DNA from: Basidiobolus meristosporus CBS 931.73
Lineage: Eukaryota > Basidiobolomycota > Basidiobolomycetes > Basidiobolales > Basidiobolaceae
Direction: 5' to 3'
Length of the DNA stretch: 64,000 bases
NCBI GenBank assembly: GCA_002104905.1
Contig: MCFE01000324.1
Span: forward strand, 1-64,000
Part shown: piece by piece, positions 10,749-20,603 of the stretch
How the letters are laid out: each line of letters opens with the position of its first letter
Numbering within the stretch: the stretch's first letter is position 1
Program-made: the position numbers and the translations under genes
The notes under the pieces: generated by a model
What the model saw: only the letters and a program-made list of their open reading frames with translations
Databases searched by the model: none
What the model was told of the DNA's origin: nothing

Positions 10749-10882
10749 CTCTACACATCTGTTTACTCTACTTTATCAAAAATATAAATATCATGCTTTT
10801 GCTCAGTAAATCTACAAGTGAATAACATGTTAATCCTCTAGTTCTCTACATCACTTCTAATACTCCTTAGAATATTGCAACA
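10749..10882 (+). repeat. Subfamily-B LTR right-end fragment
   Basis: This stretch runs from CTCTACACATCTG to ATATTGCAACA and matches the right third of the subfamily-B LTR at 9011..9127. It directly adjoins the outer element's LTR, which suggests that element inserted into a B-type LTR whose left part is now lost. Confidence 0.7.
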
Positions 10883-11850
10883 GAGGCCAGCATATCATTG
10901 AACCTTCAGGAGCTCAAGGCCAAGCAGAATGTGGCTGACTTGATCCATTAGCATTATTCAGAATACAATCAAGCAAACAGACACTGAGCCAGTATTGATA
11001 TGCTCAGAGACATGCCCTCAAAAATGCAGAAGAGCAAAGGTACCAGGGCCAAAGACAAGTGGCTGCCACAAGTGCCCATTTCAGGCAGGGTTGAAAGCTC
11101 TGGGCCAGTGGCAATGAAGCATCTGGTGGCCAGAAGAGTGCCAATAAGGGAAAAGCAAGTAGAAGCAGATGCAACAGTGCAGCATTTATCAAGGAAAAGT
11201 GTATCACAACACAAGAGGCACTCAGTTAAAGGAGCAGTTAAGGGTGTTGCAGTGATTGAGTAAAAGGGAAAAAGGAAGGAAAAAAGTGCACCCATGCCAG
11301 TCACATAGAAGTGTGAATATAATACCACAGCTCTTGCTAATTGACACTGTCAGTGCAGAATATTCTCAATCCTTAATAGCCAACACAAATTACCAACAAG
11401 ATCATAGTTGCTGTCACAGGTTCAAAGCACAGTCAGATGTGCTACACTCCAGTAAGGTTGATGAGTTTGCAGAGAAAAGCTTTTTGTCTACCACTGCCTC
11501 CATTTCCTTCTTTGTTGACAAAGTAGAGCCCCCACTGTAAGGTAAAGCAGCAATGTCAAGGAAATACAGGACTAGTACAATACCAGCAGTAGAACTCAGA
11601 GTATTAATAAGCTCACCAAGAGGTTGCAGCACTGCTTCAAGAGTTGTCCTCAAGAGAAAGTACTTGAATACTGCAAGGATATATTGCCAAGGCTGGCAGT
11701 TGAGATGCTAGACCATGCAATACTGGCCAATAACCAGGAGTTAAGAGAACTGGTGAATGAAAAATTGCGTTAGGCTGCATGGCTCCTACCAAAGTCATGG
11801 GCAAAGGGCCTTAGAGCAGAGACACTTATTGAATGGGCTTAATGTTGATG
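10883..11850 (+). repeat. Unidentified two-module repeat, copy 2 (degenerate)
   Basis: Module Y at about 10960..11160 decodes to ANRH.ASIDMLRD, KSKGTRAKDKWLPQ and VARRVP. Module X at about 11620..11845 decodes to RLQHCFKS, a Leu-rich block, and PKSWAKGL. Both match copy 1 at 1..1010 at the peptide level, with Y and X in the opposite order. The open frame 11000..11263 (87 codons) is the longest uninterrupted part. The family is not recognised; a decayed transposon gene is the likeliest origin. Confidence 0.5.
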
Positions 11851-13370
11851 TTGCCCATAAGGACCCCCTGATAAAATATCTGCTTGTCTTCTGTGAGCCT
11901 TGTATCTGAGATATTAAGAGTGGCTGTTTTTGAGATAGTTGGAGTTCAACTGGTATTATGAAGGCATTTTTGTGGGCCTTTGATCAAGTTCTTTCCTATG
12001 GATATTGAGGAATATAGCTTAGCATCTTGATGCATAGTGGGCCTGTGGCCTCATCTACAGTTTTAGAGTAACTCTGTCTTTGACCTTTCTTTAGGAACCA
12101 ATATTTTATATACTGGGTAAATGCTCAGAAAGGTCCAAGGCATGGACTTAGAAGGTGCACAATTTTTTGCATCCAGAGCATGTCACATTGAGTTGATATG
12201 TAAAAAGGTGATTGTAGCCAGGCAGTTGGGATTTGGAGACTATTGTGTCAGTGGTGACATTGATGTAGTATTGAGGTATAATAAAAGTTTCCCACACCAG
12301 TTATTCCTCTAAGGATCTTACAAGGCATGTTTTTTTGCCAGACTTCCTGCTGATACAAGCTTATGAAATGATTTCATAATATGGTGATTATTGTTCCCCT
12401 TTAATATATTCAGTATAGATACATAGCCACCTAGCAAGTGAGAATAAAGACCATGACTATCTAATAACACTATTGCAAACTCTGTATCCAATACTCACTG
12501 TTATATTAGCTTATTTACATAAGTTATTGTGTATGTGTATCCTCAAGCAGTTGCTGGTGAGAAGCATAGGCTAGATTTGTTGGTGCTCATTTGTAACCTG
12601 AACTCTACTCATTAAACTGCCAAGCAAAGGCAATCAAAGTAAACACGTACCATTATTTTATCATGCTAACAACAATTGTGAATTGCTGTACGATTCAATG
12701 GTAATCCAGGTTGTCCATCTTGATAGCACATAAAGACAAATAACTAAACACAAGTATTGTGTACCACAAAAGGAGTGGTTTGGGTATATTTGAGTTGCAC
12801 TGCGATTATATAAAGTGCCTTGTATCCGTTATTTTGTTTGTGTAAAATACGCAGGTGCGATGAGGATACTGTCACTGATTTGAGGAACACTTGGACTCCG
12901 CACTGTCAGAGCTAGGCTTCAACATGGTTTGTAATAGGGCATCGGTACTGTGTATATAGCAGGTAATGACAGTGAGTACCTATTGCAAAAAAAGGAAGCC
13001 GTAGTTGCCACCTGGAGTACGTGACTTGCTATTAACACCAAAGCCCTCGTGTATATCTTGCAAACCAGAGCTCCAGTCTTGTTTACATAGAAGCATATGT
13101 CATCTTGAGACAAACACGGCACAAAATTCAGCATGGTGTGTATGTCATGATGATGTCAACGGATGTTTGCCATTGATATTGGGTTATTTCAAGCCACAAT
13201 CGTACGCGAGATAACCCAGTTTTGGTCAAGTAATTATAAGTAGTTATGGCAATTTCCGGATTTTGCCCTTGCCCGACCACATGGACCATATGTGCATCGA
13301 TGGAATGGTTTTCCTAATTTGGAAAGCAGTCTGGTTTGGTTGCTCGTGCTTTTATAAATAAACAAACGCT
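11851..13370. other. Gene-poor intergenic DNA upstream of the SPRY gene
   Basis: Only short open frames without recognisable motifs (for example 12121..12312) are present, and I see no clear repeat. Base composition becomes less AT-rich from about 12,840 towards the SPRY gene. A TATAAATA string sits just upstream of that gene's ATG, probably too close to be its core promoter. Confidence 0.5.
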
Positions 13371-13475
13371 ATGAAAAAGCCATTCATGCATGCACTTAAA
13401 TTTTCCCTTGTTATCCTGTTTTCCTTTGCTCTAAAAGCGCTTGCTAAAGGCGGAGGTGGGGGTGGGGGTGGGAGT

Positions 13476-13510
<35 letters not shown>

Positions 13511-14612
13511 TTTTGTTGGTGGGGGTGGTTTTAGTGGTGGTGGCTCATCTGGAAAATCTAAGATGCCGGTCTGGGCCGTAATTCTTATAATACTCGGGCC
13601 ATTCTTTCTGCTTTTCATTTGTTCGTGCTGTTGTACAGCATGGAAAAAGAGAAATAGAACCCCAAGGCAAAGACCATCTCTCCGCCTACATTCCGTTGGC
13701 TCGCATACCAATGAATCATTACCAGTAGGCTCGCATACCAATGAATCATTACCAGCTTACACTGTAGACCACGAGAATGATAGCATTCCACCAACACTAC
13801 CTCCACCTGTGTATGTCAACGTACTCCCTGATACGTCGCCTAATCACCATTACTCGACCAACAATGCTACCAGAAAGCAATTCGAGGCTGGCTTGAGATT
13901 TAGTCAAGACTTTCCACCATCCATCAGCCCGCCCAGTCTGGAGGAACTCAATTTCCTGGGATATTACAAACACTTGGCGTTGAGTCACTGGCTGATCAGC
14001 CCACTGCTGGATGATTATGTATCCACCACCTCCTCGAAGACTTCCCACACTCAGGCAAGCATCCGCTTTCACCCGCAGGGCAATGACCTATCTATTCAGA
14101 CACAACTCCCACTTCCAGCATCAATAACCGATGCACTTCTGCGGGACACCATATGCCAAGATTCGGAACATCCACTGGAGAGTATCACATCTATATCGTA
14201 TTTCGAGGTGACAATCTTGGCAAAGCCTAAGCCCAATACCGTATTTGCTATTGGCTTGGCAACCAGGCCCTACCCGCACTTCAGACTACCAGGATGGAAT
14301 ATCTATAGTGTTGGCTACCATTCGGATGACGGACGTAGGTATGTAGATGACGGGTATGGTGGACGCGACTATTCAAGGCCATTTGGTGTAGGGGATATTG
14401 TCGGCTGTGGATATGACCGTACCACTGGCAGTGTCTTTTTCACCAGGAATGGGGTGCATCTTGGTATTGCACGGCAAGGAATGTGGCACCTGGTGTTCCC
14501 TACGCTTGGCGCAGATGGTGATGCTAAAGTGCGAGTCAACTTTGGTGAGACTCCCTTTAAATACTCCCTTTCAACCTCGTCAACTCGGGAGGGAATGGCC
14601 GGTACTAAATAG
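13371..14612 (+). CDS. Single-pass membrane SPRY protein, Ssh4/Ear1-like ubiquitin-ligase adaptor
   Basis: An intronless 413-residue protein. An N-terminal hydrophobic signal (1-25) is followed by a Gly-rich luminal stretch (about 27-60), a membrane segment (66-90, PVWAVILIILGPFFLLFIC) and a basic stop-transfer WKKRNR. The cytosolic part has LPAY (127-130) and PPVY (145-148), candidate WW-domain ligands, then a SPRY/B30.2 domain (about 240-395) with YFEVTI, GWNIYSVGYHSDDG and FTRNGVHLG. This layout matches yeast Ssh4/Ear1, which recruit the Rsp5 ubiquitin ligase to endosomal and vacuolar cargo; that function is known for the family and inferred here. A 30-bp tandem duplication encodes VGSHTNESLP twice (109-128). 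The Gly tract is encoded by GGN repeats and may vary in length. Confidence 0.85.
13448..13550 (+). repeat. GGN trinucleotide repeat encoding poly-glycine
   Basis: Runs of ggt/ggg/ggc codons, with a pure (GGC)n core near 13483..13510, encode the Gly-rich segment between the signal sequence and membrane segment of the SPRY protein. Such tracts expand and contract by slippage. Confidence 0.85.
13695..13754 (+). repeat. 30-bp tandem duplication in the SPRY gene
   Basis: Two adjacent 30-bp units differ at one base (GTTGGC versus GTAGGC at their start). They preserve the reading frame and duplicate the peptide VGSHTNESLP. Confidence 0.93.
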
Positions 14613-14617
14613 GAAAG

Positions 14618-14947
14618 TCACACAATGAATGTATAGCAAGACTTGAAATTGAATAAATTAGTAGATCTGAGAACTGTAGTCAAGCTTAATGCAAGGATTT
14701 GGCTAGGATGGCTTAGGTATTCAACTTCAAAAAACATCGATGAGCCCTGGGTATGAATCCGAATTGGCCGTATTGTTCCGCAATGGATATCCAAAATCTC
14801 TCGCAAGTTGAGTGGGATAGCTACATCAGAAACCACGCCCAATTGAGCCATTTGTAGGCTTGGTTTAACCAACGGTTCCAATCCAACTCTCAACCTGCTT
14901 TCTGTGTTATATAGTTCAGCTTGGAAAATCGTAACCTCTGTTGACAT
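14618..14947 (-). CDS. Hypothetical protein, convergent to the SPRY gene
   Basis: A 109-codon open frame starting with ATG at 14947 (MSTEVTIFQAELYN). I do not recognise it. Composition is ordinary and soluble (REILDIHCGTIRPIRIHT, FFEVEYLSHPSQIL), with no signal peptide or membrane segment. It ends 6 bp from the SPRY stop on the opposite strand. It could be a real small gene, a terminal exon, or a chance frame; the protein-like composition is the only support. Confidence 0.3.
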   Translation of the reverse strand: MSTEVTIFQAELYNTESRLRVGLEPLVKPSLQMAQLGVVSDVAIPLNLREILDIHCGTIRPIRIHTQGSSMFFEVEYLSHPSQILALSLTTVLRSTNLFNFKSCYTFIV

Positions 14948-14997
14948 GAAAACTCCTGTGTGGAATAATGAAAGTGCACTAGATATCCTTGACTCCA

Positions 14998-15589
14998 CAA
15001 TGTTGTTCTGGTCAAACTATAATACAGAGACACTCAGCTGCGGGGTTACAAAGCTATCATCAGCAGTGAGAGTCCTCTAATGCATAGTTTGAAATTGACT
15101 GGACTATTTCTTATTATTTCCGTATAGTGAGGAGCTAAATGTCTTGGGCACTACTAGCACTGGACCAGCAAAATCTCACCAAGTAGGGATATAAATACTG
15201 ACTCAACTGGGTTTGTCATAACAATCTATTTTTAATTCCACCTACTTCAGTAAGCAGCAAAATACATCAAACAACTCTAACTAAGCTGGTCAGCTACTTC
15301 TGCTGGGTATATATTTAATTATGTCCTTCATGTTCAATGTAATCCTACCAATAGACCATTTATTTGAAAGAATATATGCTTTTGGGTTGCATCAAGCACT
15401 TATAACTTGCAGATGCTTCATCAAGTTTATGTCAAATTCTATTTGTATAACTTCTGGATTGCTATCTTGAATATAATTAGATAGGCCTAATCTACTAGTT
15501 TGCCACTACTTATTATGAAAGAGTATGTGCCAGAGTAGTAGCTAAGACACATGATATATGCCATCTTCAACTGTACATATAGCCTAAGC
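14998..15589. other. Degraded AT-rich DNA, no gene seen
   Basis: No convincing open frame. Some short stretches on the minus strand resemble decayed retroelement coding sequence, but they are too broken to assign. Confidence 0.4.
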
Positions 15590-15934
15590 TGTTGTAAAAG
15601 TTTGTAATTCCACATAAATATTCACCTAACTTAGTCACATCAATCATTACCTTCAAACCCTAGAGAATACTGACCAAATTCCCAGTTGGGACTTAGAATA
15701 TTTTCACCAAAATATCAGGTACCCAGAGCATGAGAATTCTCAACATTGTCCAAACAGCCCCAAACTTTGCACACATGTTCTTGGGACCTTTCTAAACCTA
15801 CTCTAAGTGTTCTTTATGCCAAGACCATGTAAAAAGATAAATACTACTTTTACATTCAATCAATCATTAGGTGAAAACCACATATTCTACTTGTCCTCCC
15901 AATCACTTCCAATATCTCCAAGACTCTTACAACA
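15590..15934 (+). mobile_element. Solo copia LTR
   Basis: 345 bp from TGTTGTAAAAG to CTTACAACA, homologous to the 349-bp LTR family. The flanks are TAAGC (15585..15589) and TAAAC (15935..15939), a target duplication with one difference, so the insertion is old. No internal element sequence is attached. Confidence 0.88.
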
Positions 15935-16335
15935 TAAACTTGGCTTCTTCAGATGCTCTATCAATACAACAAGCCGTAACAGAGTTTTGTACACATTAGT
16001 TTGATAATACTTAGTATAGTTGTCTGACTTGCAATGGGAGCTCTAGACAACAGCAGCTCTTTTGTGCATGAGGAATTACAAGCAAGTGCCTATTTGATAA
16101 TGTGACAGTAATGGAATACTTGTCTCTGCTGTCCAGGCAAGAAAACTCTTTATAGGTTGGACAGATATGAGCCCTGCAGCTCTAGTGCAAATAGGCTTCT
16201 ATCAATCTGCCAGCAGAGCTGTAGATGTATAAACTTAGAAATCTTGGCTGCTGGTTATAGTGAAAAACTCACAGATATAAAGTTCAGATTATTACTTTAA
16301 ACTAGTTGAAGCATATCTGAGATTTATTATAAATC

Positions 16336-16681
16336 TGTTATAAGAATCTTAGAGATATTGGTAGTGATTGGGAGAGCTAGTACACTATGTAGTCATTACG
16401 CAATACTTCATTGAACTTCAAAATAGTATTATACTTTTACATACGCTTGGCAAAACAAACATGCTAAATATGCCCAGGAGGGTACCATGAATATGTGTGC
16501 AAGGTTTGAGGTTGTTTTGACAACTAGGAGACTTCTTGTGCTCAGAATAGCTGATATACTGATTAAAATGTTGCAAATAAATCCAACAAGGAATCTGGGC
16601 AAAATTCACCACTATTCATACACCAAAATCCAAGTGACTAAGTTAGGTGAATATTGAGATGTAATTACAAAATCTACAGCA
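16336..16681 (-). mobile_element. Solo copia LTR, inverted and diverged
   Basis: On the minus strand it begins TGCTGTAGATTTTG and ends TCTTATAACA. It shares the internal LTR blocks (TCACCTAACTTAGTCACTTG, CTTTTACAT reversed). The flanking 5-mers AAATC and AGACC do not match, so either the ends or the duplication have decayed. Confidence 0.8.
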
Positions 16682-17150
16682 AGACCTACCAATAGAAGAG
16701 TGCAGACTAGCAGTAGCCAAATGGAGTCTAACTATTTAGTAGCTAAAAGTTGCAGATGTTAAGAAACTTCATATTTTTGGAAGAAAAGTATTAGTGAGCA
16801 GTGTTCACTTCTAATCTGCTGTACCTGGTATGTAGTATCTGACTTTTAACTACTTTGCATCTCACTGGCATCTTAAGGTTTAGCTTTTCCCATTTTTGTG
16901 GATCTTTCCCTTAATCCCCAAGAAAGAATATTAAGAAAAGGCCATCAGAATCCCATCACACTATTATCAGAATTCCACAAATCTCTTAACTTACAACTCT
17001 CAATATCTCAGGTACTAGCTCTTTGGCAGACAAGCAGACATATTTTCTGGGAGGAGACCAGGCCAACCAGCATCTGCACCAAATTTGGTAATCATCTACT
17101 CTCCACATGCAACAAAATTGCAACTAAAAATGGTAGAAAAAACATCAGCT

Positions 17151-17205
17151 GAATGCCAGCAAAATACCATTGAAATGCCAGTAAAATACCATTGAAATGC
17201 CAGTA
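17151..17205 (+). repeat. Short 22-bp tandem repeat
   Basis: About two and a half copies of GAAATGCCAGTAAAATACCATT, the first lacking one base. Confidence 0.85.
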
Positions 17206-17269
17206 GTCTAACAGTAAATAATTAAATGAATTCAAAGTTTGTGATTTTTGATAGGGAATACAGCAAGTT

Positions 17270-17420
17270 GCTGCAAACCTAGTGGGAGTGATTAGCCATC
17301 CTAATCAAACCTAGGCTCTGTTATCAATGCAATATTGGAGCAAATATTCAGAGTCTTCAAAGGAGTTTCAAGGTCTACTTTGAGTATATCTTGTAAGATT
17401 TAGAGTATGACTAACTGTAT
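17270..17420 (+). mobile_element. Short copia RT-RNaseH linker remnant
   Basis: Broken frames decode to GVISHPNQT and then LEQIFRVFKGVS, matching GVISQHNQN ... KRIFRYLKGTS of the full-length element. Heavily decayed. Confidence 0.5.
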
Positions 17421-17941
17421 TATTCTATGTGTCCCATCACAGAGTTGACTGTCACCTGTTACTTCTTCAAGATATACTTACACCCAATAGCTAAATGAAA
17501 GCACCAACTATATGTTGGAGGTATGTGCTTGTTTTCCTATCCAATGTATCTTCCAGTTTGTGGATACATTGTATAAGTATAATGGGGTGAGTAGTGAGCC
17601 AACCTAACTGAAGCTATTGACTTCCCAATATTGATGCAGCTAAGCAGAGTGTTTATGCAAAATATTAGATAAGGACTGCATATGGTATACTGTAGACTTT
17701 ATATAGTTATCTTTCATCCAATTTTTTTGGCACAACTATTCTAGAAGTTGGTGAGCTGACTATGAAGTCAATATGTTGCAATCTAAATCTTTAATTAATG
17801 ATTCATAATTTGGCAATAAGTTAAATAGAGTGTGAAGGTGTACCAATGGCTTAGGTGTAAACTAGATATTTGCAGCAGGGAAGGCTTATCCTGTGGTGGA
17901 TCTTTTGTCTATATGGCTTGATAACTGACTTGCATCACAGC

Positions 17942-18284
17942 AGTTGTAAGAGTTTAGAAGAAATTACAAGTGATTTGAAGAACAAGCAGATTATGTGGTT
18001 ATCACTTCATGATACATTGAATGTGAAATAGTATTCATACTTCAAGATAGTCTTGGCAAAACAGACACATAAAATATGCTTAGGAAGATCCCAAGAACAT
18101 GTGTGCAAAGTTTGGGACTGTTTGGACCACTTGAGGATGTCACATGATCTGGGTGGTTGATATTTTGGTGAAAGCATTCCAAGTAAATCCCAACAAGGAA
18201 CTTGGGAAGAATTCTCTAAGATTTGTAGACTATGATCCAAGTGACTAAGTTAAGTGAGTATTTAGGTGTGATTTCAAAATCCAA
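17942..18284 (-). mobile_element. Solo copia LTR, inverted and diverged
   Basis: It matches the minus strand of the LTR family throughout: near its plus-strand left end GTTGTAAGAG, then TTGGCAAAACA, CCCAAGAACATGTGTGC, CCCAACAAGGAA and TGACTAAGTTAAGTGAG. The terminal bases at both ends are degraded. It lies about 250 bp upstream of the lipase gene and is the last clear transposon sequence before the gene-dense region. Confidence 0.8.
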
Positions 18285-18533
18285 ATATCTTTTGATGCCC
18301 ACCAGCTCCCTACCAGGCGTCAAATCAACTTCCAGAGTCTTTCGAGTGATAAAAATCAATTTCCTATGATGTATGTATGGTGGTGATTTCAAGACCAACA
18401 CGCCTGGCTTGGTGGTCGGGATGACGTCATGAAGGTTGATTCATTTGGGTGCGTCAAGCGGGGTATGTATATTGGATTCGACCAAAACGAGACGATTTAA
18501 ATATCAGTAGGCAAGTAGGATGATTCAGGATAG

Positions 18534-19598
18534 ATGTTATTGAAGCAAAGACCCCACATCACCAGAACCGGGCTTGGCTTCACCAAATGCTTACATGACC
18601 GGGCCAGGGTGGGTAAGTCTGGCGAGAGGTTGAAAAGCCACGAACCTGAGGCGGAGAAGAAGACGTTTCTTCAGGGGGAATACTGGGTACGTCCCATCTA
18701 CCTGGCACCCAGAAACCCCATCGCACTGTGCCACGGCCTGTTCGGCTTCGACACACTCGGTCCACAGCTGATACCCGACCTCCAAATCCATTACTGGCGT
18801 GGCATCCCCGAGGCCCTGCAGCAGCTTGGAGCCCGGGTGTTCGTCACCAAAGTTTCTAGCATCGGAAGCATCCACGACCGTGCTCTGGCCCTTGACAAGG
18901 TCTTGCAGGGGACGTTGGACAAAGGCAAGGAACAAGTCAATCTGATCGGACATTCGATGGGTGGGTTGGATGCGCGTTACCTTGTCGCCCACATCCAACC
19001 ACAGCACTACCGGGTTGCCTCGGTGACAACGGTGGGTACCCCGCATCATGGAAGCACCTTCATGGATTTCTGCCGGGACTACACTGGCCTGGGTAGGTTG
19101 GAGCAGAAGATCACCGAGAAGGCGGCCAGCGAGGAGGCGGGGCCAAGAAAGCCGCCAACCACTTCGGAAGGATGGCTTGGCTTTTCCGGGCTATTCGCCA
19201 GCTCCGTGCTTCGTTGGCACGGTTTCTGGAAATACGCGAAGAGCTGCCTGGATTACCCAGCGTATTCGAACCTGACGACGGACTACCTGAGGGACCATTT
19301 CAATCCGAATACTCCGGATAACCCCGCGGTGCAGTACTTCTCATACGCAGGCGATCCCGAGCGAATGTCGATATTCTCCCCACTCCGTGGTCCTTGGGAG
19401 GTCATCCGCGCTCGGGAGGGCCCGAACGACGGGCTAGTTAGTGTGAAGTCTGCGCAGTGGGGCCAGCTGGTGGAGACGGTCCCTGCCAACCATCTGGACC
19501 TGAGCAACGTGTGGAAGCCACGGTTCACCTCCCCCACCTTCGACCCCATTGAGTTCTACCTGCGCATGGCAACCTTTTTGAATAGACAAGGGCTGTAG
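18534..19598 (+). CDS. Tgl2-like triacylglycerol lipase (alpha/beta hydrolase)
   Basis: An intronless 354-residue esterase/lipase that would hydrolyse acylglycerol esters. The oxyanion-loop motif CHG (66-68), the nucleophile elbow GHSMGG (139-144, Ser141), Asp299 in GPNDGLVSV and His320 in PANHLDLS form a complete catalytic set in family order. After Ser141 the TVGTPHHGS block is typical of the bacterial-like lipase family that includes yeast Tgl2. The first 30 residues are basic (R/K-rich, few acids), which fits mitochondrial import as known for Tgl2; localisation is inference. It is convergent with RPL17, stop codons 88 bp apart. Confidence 0.88.
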   Translation: MLLKQRPHITRTGLGFTKCLHDRARVGKSGERLKSHEPEAEKKTFLQGEYWVRPIYLAPRNPIALCHGLFGFDTLGPQLIPDLQIHYWRGIPEALQQLGARVFVTKVSSIGSIHDRALALDKVLQGTLDKGKEQVNLIGHSMGGLDARYLVAHIQPQHYRVASVTTVGTPHHGSTFMDFCRDYTGLGRLEQKITEKAASEEAGPRKPPTTSEGWLGFSGLFASSVLRWHGFWKYAKSCLDYPAYSNLTTDYLRDHFNPNTPDNPAVQYFSYAGDPERMSIFSPLRGPWEVIRAREGPNDGLVSVKSAQWGQLVETVPANHLDLSNVWKPRFTSPTFDPIEFYLRMATFLNRQGL

Positions 19599-19685
19599 AT
19601 GAGTGGAATAAAGTGGGATGACCGAAATGCGGTTGACAAATCATTTATTGTTGTAGAATAGCACATTGACCATCGCGCGTGCGAC

Positions 19686-20237
19686 CTATTGACGGCTGGC
19701 GACCAATCTCTTGCGGGCCAACTGGCGCTTGTTGAGCTTGGGGGACTTGCCGTCATCCTCGCGCTTGACGGTAGCCTCTTCCTCGGAAACGATGATCTCG
19801 ATGTGGCAAGGGCTGCTCATGTAGGGGTTGATTCTACCGTGAGCGCGGTAGGTACGTCTGCGTTGCTTGGGGGCTTGGTTGACTTGGACATGCTTGATGA
19901 CCAACTCCTCGAGGGTCAATCCCTTGTTCTCAGCGTTGCTTTCGGCGTTCTTGAGGAGACCCAAGAGGAACTCGGCACTCTTGACGGGCCAGCGACCCTT
20001 GGTAGTTCCGAAAGCCTTGGCTTGGGCACAACGGCCGATTCCTCCGGCGAAACGACGGAAGGGAATGCATTGCTTGTGTGCCTTGACATCCTCAAGATAT
20101 GTGATGGCCTTTTGCAACTTCATGCCGGTGATGGCGGCAGCAGCCTCACGGGTGTTCTTGAAGTGGACACGAAGGTAAGAACCACGGGTTTGAGCAGACT
20201 TGGCGCTGTTGGCAGGGGTGGCGGAGTATCTAACCAT
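19686..20237 (-). CDS. RPL17: 60S ribosomal protein L17 (uL22)
   Basis: 183 residues, the usual eukaryotic L17 length, starting MVRYSATP and carrying family blocks [67 protein letters not shown] and SPCHIEI. It lines the nascent-chain exit tunnel of the large ribosomal subunit. The coding part has no intron. A good donor and acceptor pair just upstream of the ATG suggests an intron in the 5' UTR (20253..20382), common for ribosomal protein genes. Confidence 0.98.
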   Translation of the reverse strand: MVRYSATPANSAKSAQTRGSYLRVHFKNTREAAAAITGMKLQKAITYLEDVKAHKQCIPFRRFAGGIGRCAQAKAFGTTKGRWPVKSAEFLLGLLKNAESNAENKGLTLEELVIKHVQVNQAPKQRRRTYRAHGRINPYMSSPCHIEIIVSEEEATVKREDDGKSPKLNKRQLARKRLVASRQ

Positions 20238-20252
20238 ATTGAAACGTCTGAC

Positions 20253-20382
20253 CTAGCGAAGAGTGGTTAGTAAGGGTGGTTCGAGGCATGTGGATGGATG
20301 AATGGGGTCGGGCGATAGATGAATGGTGACTGCCCCGTGGAAAATCTGGTTGATGGGATGGACCGAGGAATCGTATCATTAC
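20253..20382 (-). promoter_or_regulatory. Probable 5'-UTR intron of RPL17
   Basis: On the minus strand the donor TGTAG|GTAATG at 20382 and acceptor CGCTAG|GTCAG at 20253 would remove 130 nt ending 15 nt before the ATG. No coding sequence is affected. Confidence 0.55.
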
Positions 20383-20603
20383 CTACAAGACTATGCTCCG
20401 GAACCGGAAAGAGAACGAGGGAATAGCGATTTCCGCGACTATATCTGAACGTCGAGAAATTTTCTGTAGGCTAAGTGGCTCGGTTGCGCTATTCATTTAA
20501 CCCGCTTTGATCAAGGTTGATTAACTTTTATTCACCTTCTGTTTTCCTTATCTCCACCGGAGTAGACGTACCCTCTTCGCAACCCCTCCTCTACGCCTTC
20601 ACT

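Noticed and set aside
10969-11328. Minus-strand 119-codon frame over the unknown repeat
   Set aside because: It is antisense to the peptide-conserved module Y; the plus-strand reading is the one shared with the other copy.
12121-12312. 63-codon frame beginning with ATG
   Set aside because: No motif, no homologous copy, in gene-poor DNA; expected by chance.
13352-13741. Minus-strand frame with poly-Pro opposite the SPRY gene
   Set aside because: It is the antisense of the GGN repeat.
19689-20270. 193-codon plus-strand frame opposite RPL17
   Set aside because: Antisense shadow of a highly conserved ribosomal protein gene.
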